Below, piece after piece: positions 1 through 6,498 of a stretch of 7,163 nucleotides of DNA. Below the pieces are notes generated by a model that worked only from the letters and a program-made list of their open reading frames with translations, searched no databases and was not told the origin of the DNA. The position numbers and the translations under genes are program-made. Within the stretch, counting starts at the first letter, position 1, and every line of letters begins with the position of its first letter. Source of the stretch: Candidatus Methanocomedens sp. (lineage in GTDB: Archaea > Halobacteriota > Methanosarcinia > Methanosarcinales > Methanocomedenaceae); NCBI GenBank assembly GCA_009649835.1, contig PYCK01000123.1:1-7163 (forward strand), read 5' to 3'.

Positions 1-14
1 ACACAAAATTGACT

Positions 15-1172
15 CTATATTTTCAGATGTCCCATTCGTTCAACGGCCTCATTTATCCGTTCCACTGACTGGGTCAGGGAAAAACGCACATACCCTTCAC
101 CATAATCACCGAAACCCACGCCTGGTGTGGCCACGATACCTGCTTCTTCCAGCAGTATCTTTGATAAGCCCATTGAATCATGACCCTCAGGTACCGGGGC
201 CCAGATATAGAATGTAGCCTTTGGCGGCTTGACATCAATACCCAGTTCCTTTAATCCCACCATCAGGGCATCCCGCCTCTGTGTGTATAGCTTGTTCATG
301 TCACTGATACACTGCTGGGGGCCCTGCATTGCCTCGATCCCTGCCTCCTGTACCGCTTCAAAGGCCCCGGAATCCACATTGGTCTTGACCTTACCCAGGC
401 CGTCCAGGATCTCGGCATTGCCCACAGCGAACCCTATCCTCCATCCGGTCATATTATAGGTCTTTGACAGGGAATGCATTTCAATACCCACGTCCATGGC
501 GCCGTCGAATTTTAAGAAACTTGGTGCCTTATAACCGTCAAATGTCATCTCACTGTAAGCATTGTCATGGACGATGATGACCTCATTCTCTTTTGCGAAC
601 TCAATGACATCTTCAAAGAACGTATCAGGTGCTATGGCCGATGTGGGGTTATTCGGGTAGTTCAAAAACATTAGTTTTGCCAGTTTTGCTACATCCTTGG
701 GTATTGCATCAAGGTCAGGCAGAAAACCATTTTCTTCAAGTAGAGGCATAATAAAGGGCTTTCCATCAGCAAACAATGTGCCTATTTTATACACAGGATA
801 TGCGGGGTCCGGGATCAGGGCAATTTCTCCGGGGTTTATGAATGCCAGTGGTATATGAGCGATACCCTCCTTTGAGCCTACCAGGGTCAGCACCTGGGAA
901 ACAGGGTCCAGTTCAATACCCAGGTGTTCCTTGTACCACTTTGCTGCGGCTTCCCTGAAGGACAGCATGCCGGTATATGAAGGGTATTTATGCCTGATTG
1001 GGTTTTGGGCTGATCTATACAGGGCCTGGATGATATTATCAGGTGTGGGCATATCCGGGTCGCCAACACCCAGGTCTATCACATCCACGCCTTTTTCAAT
1101 TGCTCTGGCCTTTGCCTTATCTATGGCTGCAAAAAGATACGGTGGGAGATTGTTGATCCTTTCTGAGTACAT
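15..1172 (-). CDS. dapL: LL-diaminopimelate aminotransferase (PLP-dependent, class I/II fold type I)
   Basis: This enzyme converts tetrahydrodipicolinate plus glutamate directly to LL-2,6-diaminopimelate in the cytoplasm, a one-step route to lysine used by many methanogens. The 385-aa product opens with an 'LPPYLFAAIDKAKA' segment (residues 9-22) typical of DapL-like proteins. Visible PLP-site residues are GSKEG (99-103, phosphate binding), Tyr125 (ring stacking), NYPNNPT (171-177), Asp203 and Tyr206 in HDNAY, the Schiff-base Lys237 in SLSKTYNMTGWRIG, Arg245, and Arg363 (substrate carboxylate). Length matches the family. The reading frame runs open for 17 more codons upstream, to an ATG at 1221-1223. 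I chose the ATG at 1170-1172 because AAGGTGA sits 5 nt before it and because the protein then starts like its relatives. It is transcribed divergently from hel308, with no dap neighbour in view. A related aspartate or alanine aminotransferase is the main alternative; the family is certain, the substrate less so. Confidence 0.85.
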   Translation of the reverse strand: MYSERINNLPPYLFAAIDKAKARAIEKGVDVIDLGVGDPDMPTPDNIIQALYRSAQNPIRHKYPSYTGMLSFREAAAKWYKEHLGIELDPVSQVLTLVGSKEGIAHIPLAFINPGEIALIPDPAYPVYKIGTLFADGKPFIMPLLEENGFLPDLDAIPKDVAKLAKLMFLNYPNNPTSAIAPDTFFEDVIEFAKENEVIIVHDNAYSEMTFDGYKAPSFLKFDGAMDVGIEMHSLSKTYNMTGWRIGFAVGNAEILDGLGKVKTNVDSGAFEAVQEAGIEAMQGPQQCISDMNKLYTQRRDALMVGLKELGIDVKPPKATFYIWAPVPEGHDSMGLSKILLEEAGIVATPGVGFGDYGEGYVRFSLTQSVERINEAVERMGHLKI

Positions 1173-1177
1173 TGGTT

Positions 1178-1184
1178 TCACCTT
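1178..1184 (-). promoter_or_regulatory. Shine-Dalgarno site of dapL, decides the start
   Basis: Read on the minus strand this is AAGGTGA, complementary to the 3' end of archaeal 16S rRNA. Five nucleotides separate it from the ATG at 1172. The same core and the same spacing occur before trkA at 3652-3657. This supports the internal ATG over the longer reading frame that begins at 1223. Confidence 0.75.
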
Positions 1185-1228
1185 TGGTAAATGATAAAAT
1201 ATAGTGCTTGGATTGAATTGCAAAATGT

Positions 1229-1237
1229 CTTTATATC
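1229..1237 (-). promoter_or_regulatory. Possible TATA box for dapL (same core as hel308)
   Basis: On the minus strand this reads GATATAAAG. An archaeal start site about 25 nt downstream would fall near 1208. That gives a leader of about 36 nt which keeps the AAGGTGA site, as an SD-led gene needs. The other AT-rich candidate (1194-1204) lies too close, because its transcript would lose the Shine-Dalgarno site. The assignment rests on spacing only. Confidence 0.35.
1230..1236 (+). promoter_or_regulatory. TATA box of hel308
   Basis: TTTATAT is preceded by an A-rich stretch (CAAAA at 1221-1225) that could serve as the TFB recognition element. Transcription starting about 25 nt downstream would begin near 1258, only a few bases before the ATG at 1265. 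No Shine-Dalgarno sequence precedes that ATG, so a leaderless or nearly leaderless mRNA is the simplest reading. Confidence 0.5.
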
Positions 1238-1238
1238 T

Positions 1239-1254
1239 ACTTAAACCTTTAAGT
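1239..1254. repeat. Perfect 7-2-7 inverted repeat, candidate operator
   Basis: ACTTAAA-CC-TTTAAGT is a perfect palindrome with a 2-bp centre. It lies directly downstream of the TATA box on the hel308 side, next to or over the predicted start site. It also lies directly upstream of the TATA core as read for dapL, where TFB would bind. A dimeric regulator bound here could affect both divergent genes. The role is inferred from position and symmetry; AT-rich intergenic DNA can form palindromes by chance. Confidence 0.4.
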
Positions 1255-1264
1255 TACACTATTT

Positions 1265-3496
1265 ATGAAAATCTCTGAGATCGACATTCCCGATGCTGTA
1301 AAAGGATTTTACATAGAGTCCGGCATCTCTGAACTTTACCCGCCCCAGGAAAAGGCTGTTGAAGCCGGACTGCTTGAAGGGCGAAATATCCTGGCAGCCG
1401 TGCCCACGGCATCTGGTAAGACCATGATGGCTGAGATGGCAATGCTAAAGTCCATCACCAATGGCGGGAAGTGCCTGTATATCGTACCGTTACGGGCACT
1501 GGCATCAGAGAAATATGCACGGTTCAGGGAATTTCAGGAACTGGGCGTCCAGGCAGGAGTTTCCACAGGCGACCTGGATTCCAGGGACGAGTGGCTGGGC
1601 AGGAGGGATATTATTGTTGCAACCTCAGAGAAGACAGATTCACTGATACGCAACCGTGCACCCTGGATAAAGGATATTACAGTAATTGTGGCAGATGAGG
1701 TGCACCTGCTGGATTCACCTGACAGGGGCCCGACCCTGGAGGTCACCCTTGCACGGCTCATGCAAATGAACCCTGATGTCCAGATAATCGCACTCTCTGC
1801 CACAGTGGGAAATGCACAGGAGATGGCAGAGTGGCTTGATGCTGCACTGGTTGAGAGTAAGTGGCGGCCGATAGACCTGCAGGAGGGAGTATTTTTAAGT
1901 GGTGCAATAAAATTCCCAAATTCCCTGCGTACTGTGGAACATAAGTACAAAGATGAACTGACCGACCTGGTCTATGATACCCTTAATGAAGGTGGGCAGT
2001 GCATTGTATTCGAGAGCAGCCGGCGGAATGCTGAGGCCAGTGCCAGGCGGCTTGGCCAGGCCCTTGGTAAAAGCTTAAGAATTTCAGAAAGCTCAGAAAG
2101 CTCAGGAAGCACTGGGAGTACTGGAAGCTCAGGACATGAATACAGCGTAAAACTGGATAGCCTGGCCAATCAGGTCATGGATACTGGTGAGACTGAGATC
2201 ACAAGGCGGCTGGCACAATGTGTAAGGGGCGGGGCGGCGTTCCACCATGCCGGACTGCTGTCGGAGCAGAGAAAACTTATAGAGGACGGGTTCAGGAACA
2301 ACCTTATCAAGGTACTTTCATCCACGCCCACACTTGCCGCAGGACTGAACATGCCTGCCAGGCGCGTTATTATTAGGGGTTACAGGCGGTATGATCCAAA
2401 CTACGGGATGGTGCCCATACCTGTGCTGGAATACAAACAGATGGCAGGCCGGGCAGGCCGTCCCGGTCTTGACCCGTACGGTGAGTCGGTACTGATATCA
2501 AAATCTGATGAGGAAATGGAGGGACTTATTGAACAGTATGTGAACAACGATGCCGAGGATATCTATTCCAAACTCGGTACAAAAAGCGCCCTTCGCACCC
2601 ACATCCTTTCAACAGTATCCACCGGGCTTGTAAAAAGCAGGGAAGAACTGATGGATTTTTTAGGCCGTACTTTTTTCGCTCACCAGCAGGATACCTGGAA
2701 GCTGGCGGCTGTAGTCGATGAAGTGATAGAGTTCCTTGCGACGAACAACTTGATAATAGACAGTGACGGGCTGCACCCGAGCGAACTGGGCGAACTGGTG
2801 ACCAGGTTGTACATTGACCCCATGTCTGCCAGTACCATTCTGGACGGACAGGGGCACCTGGGCAGGGTGAACGTGACCGAACTGACACTGCTCCAGCTTA
2901 TCTGCAATACCCCGGATATGCGGCCCCTGTACCTGAGAAATAACGATTATGGCTGGCTGGATGACTATGTGCAGCAGCACAACGATGAATTTGTAGCTCC
3001 TCCTCCCCCTCACAGCAGCGAGTATGAATGGTTCATGTCTGAAGTAAAGACAGCCGTGTTACTGCTGGAATGGATATCTGAGAGCAAGGAAGATGATATT
3101 ACAAGCAGGTTCAATATCGGTCCTGGTGATATAAGGGCACAGGCGGACACTGCCCAGTGGCTTATGCATTCCACTGCCCGCATATTAACCTATCTCGGCA
3201 GCGAACATGCAGGTTTTGCACAGGAACTGGTGGAGCGCATATCCTATGGTGCAGCTAAGGAACTGCTGCCCATTATCAAGATAAAGGGTATCGGGCGTGT
3301 GCGGTCAAGGAAGCTGTATAATGCAGGATACAAGGATATCGAAGCTATCAGGAAGGCTGAATTCAAAGCACTGGCTGATATTATCGGTCCGAAGATAGCT
3401 GCTAATACCCTTAAGCAGCTCGGGATCGATGTTGATAGAAAATCGAGTGACTTCACAGAAAATGTTAAAGCACAACAGAACATCGAAGATTTTTAA
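1265..3496 (+). CDS. hel308: ATP-dependent DNA helicase Hel308 (Hjm, Ski2-like superfamily 2)
   Basis: Hel308 is a 3'-5' DNA helicase that unwinds lagging strands and branched DNA at stalled forks. The 743-aa protein has all core motifs: Walker A PTASGKT (47-53, Lys52), motif Ia VPLRALA (74-80), DEVH (144-147), SAT (178-180), motif IV around VFESSRRNAE (248-257), motif V around TPTLAAGLNMP (354-364), and motif VI QMAGRAGRP (392-400). A winged-helix and a ratchet region follow, with TRLYIDPMSAS at 513-523 and the 'EYEWFMSEVKTA' stretch at 586-597. A helix-hairpin-helix domain (about 665-720, IKGIGRVRSRKLYNAG) closes the protein. The second RecA-like domain carries a Ser/Thr/Gly repeat insertion (273-290), and the tail ends QQNIEDF, which resembles a PCNA-binding box. 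At 743 aa it is somewhat longer than typical homologues (about 700-720). No Shine-Dalgarno site precedes the ATG. Identification is secure. Confidence 0.96.
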   Translation: MKISEIDIPDAVKGFYIESGISELYPPQEKAVEAGLLEGRNILAAVPTASGKTMMAEMAMLKSITNGGKCLYIVPLRALASEKYARFREFQELGVQAGVSTGDLDSRDEWLGRRDIIVATSEKTDSLIRNRAPWIKDITVIVADEVHLLDSPDRGPTLEVTLARLMQMNPDVQIIALSATVGNAQEMAEWLDAALVESKWRPIDLQEGVFLSGAIKFPNSLRTVEHKYKDELTDLVYDTLNEGGQCIVFESSRRNAEASARRLGQALGKSLRISESSESSGSTGSTGSSGHEYSVKLDSLANQVMDTGETEITRRLAQCVRGGAAFHHAGLLSEQRKLIEDGFRNNLIKVLSSTPTLAAGLNMPARRVIIRGYRRYDPNYGMVPIPVLEYKQMAGRAGRPGLDPYGESVLISKSDEEMEGLIEQYVNNDAEDIYSKLGTKSALRTHILSTVSTGLVKSREELMDFLGRTFFAHQQDTWKLAAVVDEVIEFLATNNLIIDSDGLHPSELGELVTRLYIDPMSASTILDGQGHLGRVNVTELTLLQLICNTPDMRPLYLRNNDYGWLDDYVQQHNDEFVAPPPPHSSEYEWFMSEVKTAVLLLEWISESKEDDITSRFNIGPGDIRAQADTAQWLMHSTARILTYLGSEHAGFAQELVERISYGAAKELLPIIKIKGIGRVRSRKLYNAGYKDIEAIRKAEFKALADIIGPKIAANTLKQLGIDVDRKSSDFTENVKAQQNIEDF
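2081..2134 (+). repeat. Six tandem 9-bp imperfect repeats inside hel308
   Basis: Six consecutive 9-bp units (ATTTCAGAA, AGCTCAGAA, AGCTCAGGA, AGCACTGGG, AGTACTGGA, AGCTCAGGA) encode the tripeptides ISE, SSE, SSG, STG, STG, SSG at residues 273-290. The period is a multiple of three, so copy changes keep the frame. The insert lies after motif IV (SSRRNAE), on the linker leading to the LAQCVRGGAAFHHAG segment. It should be a flexible, surface-exposed loop. It appears to be a microsatellite-like expansion rather than a conserved domain. Confidence 0.8.
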
Positions 3497-3550
3497 TAAG
3501 TTGCATCATTCATAGATAGACTTTTAATGTATGATGATAATCCTTGATGT

Positions 3551-3558
3551 CTTATAAG
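3551..3558 (+). promoter_or_regulatory. Possible TATA box of the trk cluster
   Basis: CTTATAAG lies within the 10-bp palindrome TCTTATAAGA (3550-3559), about 55 bp after the hel308 stop. A start about 25 nt downstream would fall near 3580 and place most of the 13-bp repeat array in an 80-nt leader. TATA-like stretches inside the array (for example TTATACATTT at 3601-3610) are equally possible and would leave a shorter leader. Confidence 0.35.
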
Positions 3559-3568
3559 AATGTAAAAA

Positions 3569-3646
3569 GTTACTTTACACATTTACATTACATATTTACA
3601 TTATACATTTACTTTAGACATTTACATTACACGTTTTCATTACATA
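3569..3646 (+). repeat. Six tandem 13-bp repeats upstream of trkA
   Basis: Six contiguous units of exactly 13 bp cover 78 bp with no gaps: GTTACTTTACACA, TTTACATTACATA, TTTACATTATACA, TTTACTTTAGACA, TTTACATTACACG, TTTTCATTACATA. The consensus is close to TTTACATTACACA, and each unit itself looks like two related halves (TTTACA + TTACACA). The array ends five bases before the Shine-Dalgarno site of trkA. A period of 13 is not a multiple of three, so it is not coding. It could be a multi-site operator, a set of promoter elements, an unstructured translation-enhancing leader, or simple slippage expansion. Confidence 0.85.
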
Positions 3647-3651
3647 TTTTC

Positions 3652-3657
3652 AGGTGA
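3652..3657 (+). promoter_or_regulatory. Shine-Dalgarno site of trkA, decides a TTG start
   Basis: AGGTGA is followed by a 5-nt spacer and then TTG at 3663, the same core and spacing as before dapL. An in-frame GTG (3654-3656) overlaps this site and would have no Shine-Dalgarno of its own, so TTG is preferred. Confidence 0.65.
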
Positions 3658-3662
3658 ACATT

Positions 3663-4994
3663 TTGCACATAATTATCATCGGTGCCGGTGATGTTGGATA
3701 TCATCTTGCCAAAGCTGTATATCAGGACCATGAAGTGGTGATTGTTGAAAAGGATGAAGATGCCTTAGAGCTGGTAATGGGTCTTGATGTACAGGTTATC
3801 CAGGGCAATGGTGCTGATATAAAGGTCCTGAAACAAGCGGGAGTGGAAAATTCAGACCTGGTGGTGGCTGTAACCGATCATGATGAACTCAATATCGTGG
3901 CCTGTATGGCAGCCAAGCTGCTGACAAAGAACGGAACCAAGACCATTGCAATGGTCAGTAATCCTGATTACATAAATGAACCTGTGACCATGCGTGAACA
4001 GATAGGCATGAACATCATGATCTGTCCCGAACTTTCCCTTGCCTATGAAATGTACCAGATACTCTCGATACCTTCGGCTGTTGATGTCCAGGATTTTGTG
4101 GGAGGAATGGTCAAGATGATCGAGTTCAAGGTAGATGATGGAAATGTGCTGGTGAACAAGCCCCTCAGAAAGATACAATTTCCTCAATGCAGCATGATCG
4201 CAGCCATATTCAGGGATAATGATGTCATCATTCCGGGAGGGGACGATGTCATCCTCTCAGGTGATAGGGTGGTACTGATAGGCAAGGAAGAGGCCATACA
4301 GGAGATAAGGAAATGGTTCGAGGTCAGCAACCAGAGTAAAAAAGTGCTGATAGTGGGGGGCGGCACTGTAGGGTTCTACCTGATTGAGCTGCTTCGTAAG
4401 AAAGACTTTAACATCACACTGGTCGAGAAGGACTTGAAACGGTGTGAAATGATTGCCGAGTCCCTGCCAAATATCATGGTCATAAACGGTGATGGCACTG
4501 ATATGAAGATACTGGAAGAAGTAAATGTCCCTGGTATGGATGCAGTGGTTTCTGTTACCAATAGTGATGAGAAGAACCTGCTATGCTCCTTGCTTGCCAG
4601 GCAGCTGGGTGCAATTAAGGTCATGGCCCGGGTGGAAAGGACCGAATACACCCAGTTGTTCGAGATGGTGGGTGTGGATGTGGCCATGAGTTCCAGGGAA
4701 GCTACCATCAACGAGGTGCTCAAGACCACGCTGCTCAAGACAGGTATCCAATCCATTGCCACACTGGAAGGTGAAAAAGCTGAAGTGCTTGAACTTACTG
4801 CCAAAGCAGGTTCAAAAATAGTAAAAAAGCCACTGAAAAGTGTCAAGTTCCCAAAAGATGCCATTGTCAGCACAATAGTACGCGAAAGTAACATAATTGT
4901 ACCTGACGGTAATGTTCAGATACAACCAAGTGATAAGGTTATTGTCTTCACCAAATTGGAAATGGTTTCAAAGGTGGAGGAACTTTTCAAGTAG
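3663..4994 (+). CDS. trkA: Trk potassium uptake system NAD-binding regulatory subunit TrkA
   Basis: TrkA is a cytoplasmic ring-forming protein that binds nucleotide and gates the membrane K+ translocator TrkH. The 443-aa product is two tandem RCK units. The first has a Rossmann domain with GAGDVG (7-12), acidic Glu29 at the end of the second strand and GNGAD (48-52), then a TrkA_C domain (about 137-222). The second has VGGGTVG (231-237), Glu255 and GDGTD (276-280), then TrkA_C (about 361-443). Both nucleotide sites look intact and the length fits double-RCK TrkA. The TTG start at 3663 gives the N-terminus (M)HIIIIGAG seen across the family and has AGGTGA 5 nt upstream. A GTG at 3654 would add three residues. 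Twelve bases separate its stop from the next gene, trkH-1, which points to an operon. The tandem repeats immediately upstream are the obvious place for control of the cluster. Confidence 0.93.
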   Translation: MHIIIIGAGDVGYHLAKAVYQDHEVVIVEKDEDALELVMGLDVQVIQGNGADIKVLKQAGVENSDLVVAVTDHDELNIVACMAAKLLTKNGTKTIAMVSNPDYINEPVTMREQIGMNIMICPELSLAYEMYQILSIPSAVDVQDFVGGMVKMIEFKVDDGNVLVNKPLRKIQFPQCSMIAAIFRDNDVIIPGGDDVILSGDRVVLIGKEEAIQEIRKWFEVSNQSKKVLIVGGGTVGFYLIELLRKKDFNITLVEKDLKRCEMIAESLPNIMVINGDGTDMKILEEVNVPGMDAVVSVTNSDEKNLLCSLLARQLGAIKVMARVERTEYTQLFEMVGVDVAMSSREATINEVLKTTLLKTGIQSIATLEGEKAEVLELTAKAGSKIVKKPLKSVKFPKDAIVSTIVRESNIIVPDGNVQIQPSDKVIVFTKLEMVSKVEELFK

Positions 4995-5005
4995 GGCGGA
5001 TCGCC
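4995..5005 (+). other. Small inverted repeat between trkA and trkH-1
   Basis: GGCG-GAT-CGCC can form a 4-bp all-GC stem with a 3-nt loop. It starts right after the trkA stop and ends one base before the TTG start of trkH-1. It overlaps the only purine-rich stretch (GGGCGGA) that could bind the ribosome. If it forms in the mRNA, ribosomes finishing trkA could open it and couple translation of the two genes. The stem is short, so a chance origin is possible. Confidence 0.35.
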
Positions 5006-5006
5006 T

Positions 5007-6458
5007 TTGTCATGGAATGACTTCAAGATTATTTTAAGGTATGTGGGCAGCCTCTTACTGATAGTAAGCCTGCTTGCACTGGTATCCATTGCAGTGCCCC
5101 TGGTATTCGGGGAATATGAAGCCATTTATGCTATGCTGGTCACGTCAGTCCTGGCTGGTATTGCAGGACTGGGGCTAAAATTCATAGGCAAGACCGAGGG
5201 TGAGATACAACTGACGCATGCCATGGCCATATCATCCATTGCATGGCTGGTAATCCCCTTATTGGGCAGCATCCCGTATATCCTGATCGAAGGCATGTCC
5301 CCCTTAAATTCGGTATTTGAATCCACTTCGGGATGGACGGGCACAGGGCTCACTATGATAACGGCCCCATCACAACTTACCCATACCATCCAGTTCTGGA
5401 GGTCGCTTACCCAGTGGATAGGCGGAGTTGGGGTGATCGTGCTGATCATCAGCATCATAACCCGGCCCGGCACCAGTATGTACCACCTGTACCGTGCCGA
5501 AGGACGGGAAGAAAAGATATTCCCCCGCATTATGACCACTGTAAGAATGATATGGTGGATATATTTCCTGTTGACGATCCTTTCCATTTTAATCCTGCTC
5601 GTGGCCGGAATGCCCCTGTGGGATTCCATAAACCACGGCATGACCACCATATCCACAGGCGGCTTTTCAGTAAAGGACTCAAGTATTGCGTCTTATGATA
5701 ATCCACTGATAGAACTTGCCTTGATACCGATAATGGTAATGGGTGCAATTCCATTCCTGGTACATTACAAGGTCCTGAAAGGGAATGTGGGTGCCTTCTT
5801 TAAAGATGTGCAGTCTCGCAGCCTGTTAATCCTGCTATTCCTGGGAGGGGGACTGCTTGTGGCAGAGAACTTCCTCAGTTACGGCTGGTGGTCAGAGGCT
5901 TTTCGGTATTCTATGTTCCAGGCGGTGTCAGGTTTGACCTGTACAGGCCTGCAGACCGCCACCATACACACCTGGGCGCCCAATGCCAAACTTATAATCA
6001 TTCTATTGATGCTGATCGGAGGTGCTGCGGGTTCCACTGCCGGTGGTATCAAGATTGTGAGGGCCGCCGCTATGTTCACAGGGATCGGGTGGTGGTACAG
6101 GAAACTCTCGCTGCCCCATGAGGTAGTAGTGGTCCAGAAGTTCGGGGATAAGGTACTGTCTGATGATGAAATGGGCGCACAGCTCAATGAGGCTGCGATC
6201 ATCTCGTTTCTGTGGGTGTTATTCCTGTTCATGGGTATTTTCGTGATGCTGCATATCGCACCACCGCCGTACTATGTTGATGATGTCATATTTGAGGTGG
6301 TATCGGCACAGAGCAATGTGGGATTGTCCACAGGCATAACGTCGCCTGATATGATGTGGGTTGGTAAACTGATGCTGATATTCAATATGTGGATCGGCAG
6401 GCTTGAGATCATACCCATTATTGTGACTTTCAAGGTACTGCTGCGGCGTTTTGGATAA
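5007..6458 (+). CDS. trkH: Trk-type potassium translocation subunit TrkH, copy 1
   Basis: This is a polytopic membrane protein of the TrkH/KtrB/HKT superfamily that carries K+ across the cell membrane and partners with TrkA. The 483-aa product has hydrophobic segments near 12-34, 42-60, 73-95, 138-152, 183-201, 236-256, 271-289, 326-345, 396-416 and 452-475. Four pore loops each keep the selectivity-filter glycine: TSGWTGTGL (107-115, Gly114), TTISTGGFS (213-221, Gly218), SGLTCTGLQ (308-316, Gly314) and QSNVGLSTG (435-443, Gly439). The conserved GGAAGSTAGGIK (338-349) and GRLEIIPI (464-471) are present. Loop 1 has TGTGL in place of the common TTTGA. The start is TTG; the next methionine (residue 43) would remove the first membrane segment. 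It lies 12 nt after trkA and is followed by a second trkH. Confidence 0.92.
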   Translation: MSWNDFKIILRYVGSLLLIVSLLALVSIAVPLVFGEYEAIYAMLVTSVLAGIAGLGLKFIGKTEGEIQLTHAMAISSIAWLVIPLLGSIPYILIEGMSPLNSVFESTSGWTGTGLTMITAPSQLTHTIQFWRSLTQWIGGVGVIVLIISIITRPGTSMYHLYRAEGREEKIFPRIMTTVRMIWWIYFLLTILSILILLVAGMPLWDSINHGMTTISTGGFSVKDSSIASYDNPLIELALIPIMVMGAIPFLVHYKVLKGNVGAFFKDVQSRSLLILLFLGGGLLVAENFLSYGWWSEAFRYSMFQAVSGLTCTGLQTATIHTWAPNAKLIIILLMLIGGAAGSTAGGIKIVRAAAMFTGIGWWYRKLSLPHEVVVVQKFGDKVLSDDEMGAQLNEAAIISFLWVLFLFMGIFVMLHIAPPPYYVDDVIFEVVSAQSNVGLSTGITSPDMMWVGKLMLIFNMWIGRLEIIPIIVTFKVLLRRFG

Positions 6459-6463
6459 AGAAC

Positions 6464-6473
6464 TTATCATATA
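6464..6473 (+). promoter_or_regulatory. Weak TATA-like element before trkH-2
   Basis: TTATCATATA lies in the 40-bp gap between the two trkH genes. A start about 25 nt downstream would fall near 6494, next to the ATG at 6499. That would explain why no Shine-Dalgarno site is seen there. The match to an archaeal TATA box is poor, and simple read-through from trkH-1 is as likely. Confidence 0.22.
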
Positions 6474-6498
6474 GATTACGTAAAGAATGGGTTATACA

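Noticed and set aside
1194..1204. CTATATTTTAT as the dapL TATA box (minus strand)
   Set aside because: A start 25 nt downstream would fall at about 1174 and leave out the Shine-Dalgarno site at 1178-1184.
1173..1223. N-terminal extension of dapL by 17 codons
   Set aside because: It is in frame, but it lacks a Shine-Dalgarno site, shares no family N-terminus, and would run through the strong AAGGTGA site of the downstream ATG.
1534..1950. 138-codon minus-strand open frame opposite hel308
   Set aside because: It overlaps the conserved helicase motifs DEVH and SAT on the other strand and has no ribosome site or domain of its own.
3505..3538. Imperfect inverted repeat after hel308 (ATCATTCATA with TATGATGAT) and nearby T-runs as a terminator
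   Set aside because: The stem needs a bulge, is A/T-rich and has a long loop. The T-runs (T5 at the stop, T4 at 3522) are short. Not enough to call a terminator.
3569..3646. CRISPR array
   Set aside because: The 13-bp units are contiguous with no spacers, and no cas gene is near.
4376..4894. 172-codon minus-strand open frame opposite trkA
   Set aside because: It is antisense to the second RCK unit; its Ser/Thr-rich translation is the usual shadow of the opposite coding strand.
5126..5656. 176-codon minus-strand open frame opposite trkH-1
   Set aside because: It is antisense to conserved TrkH sequence; the Met- and His-rich translation resembles no family I know.
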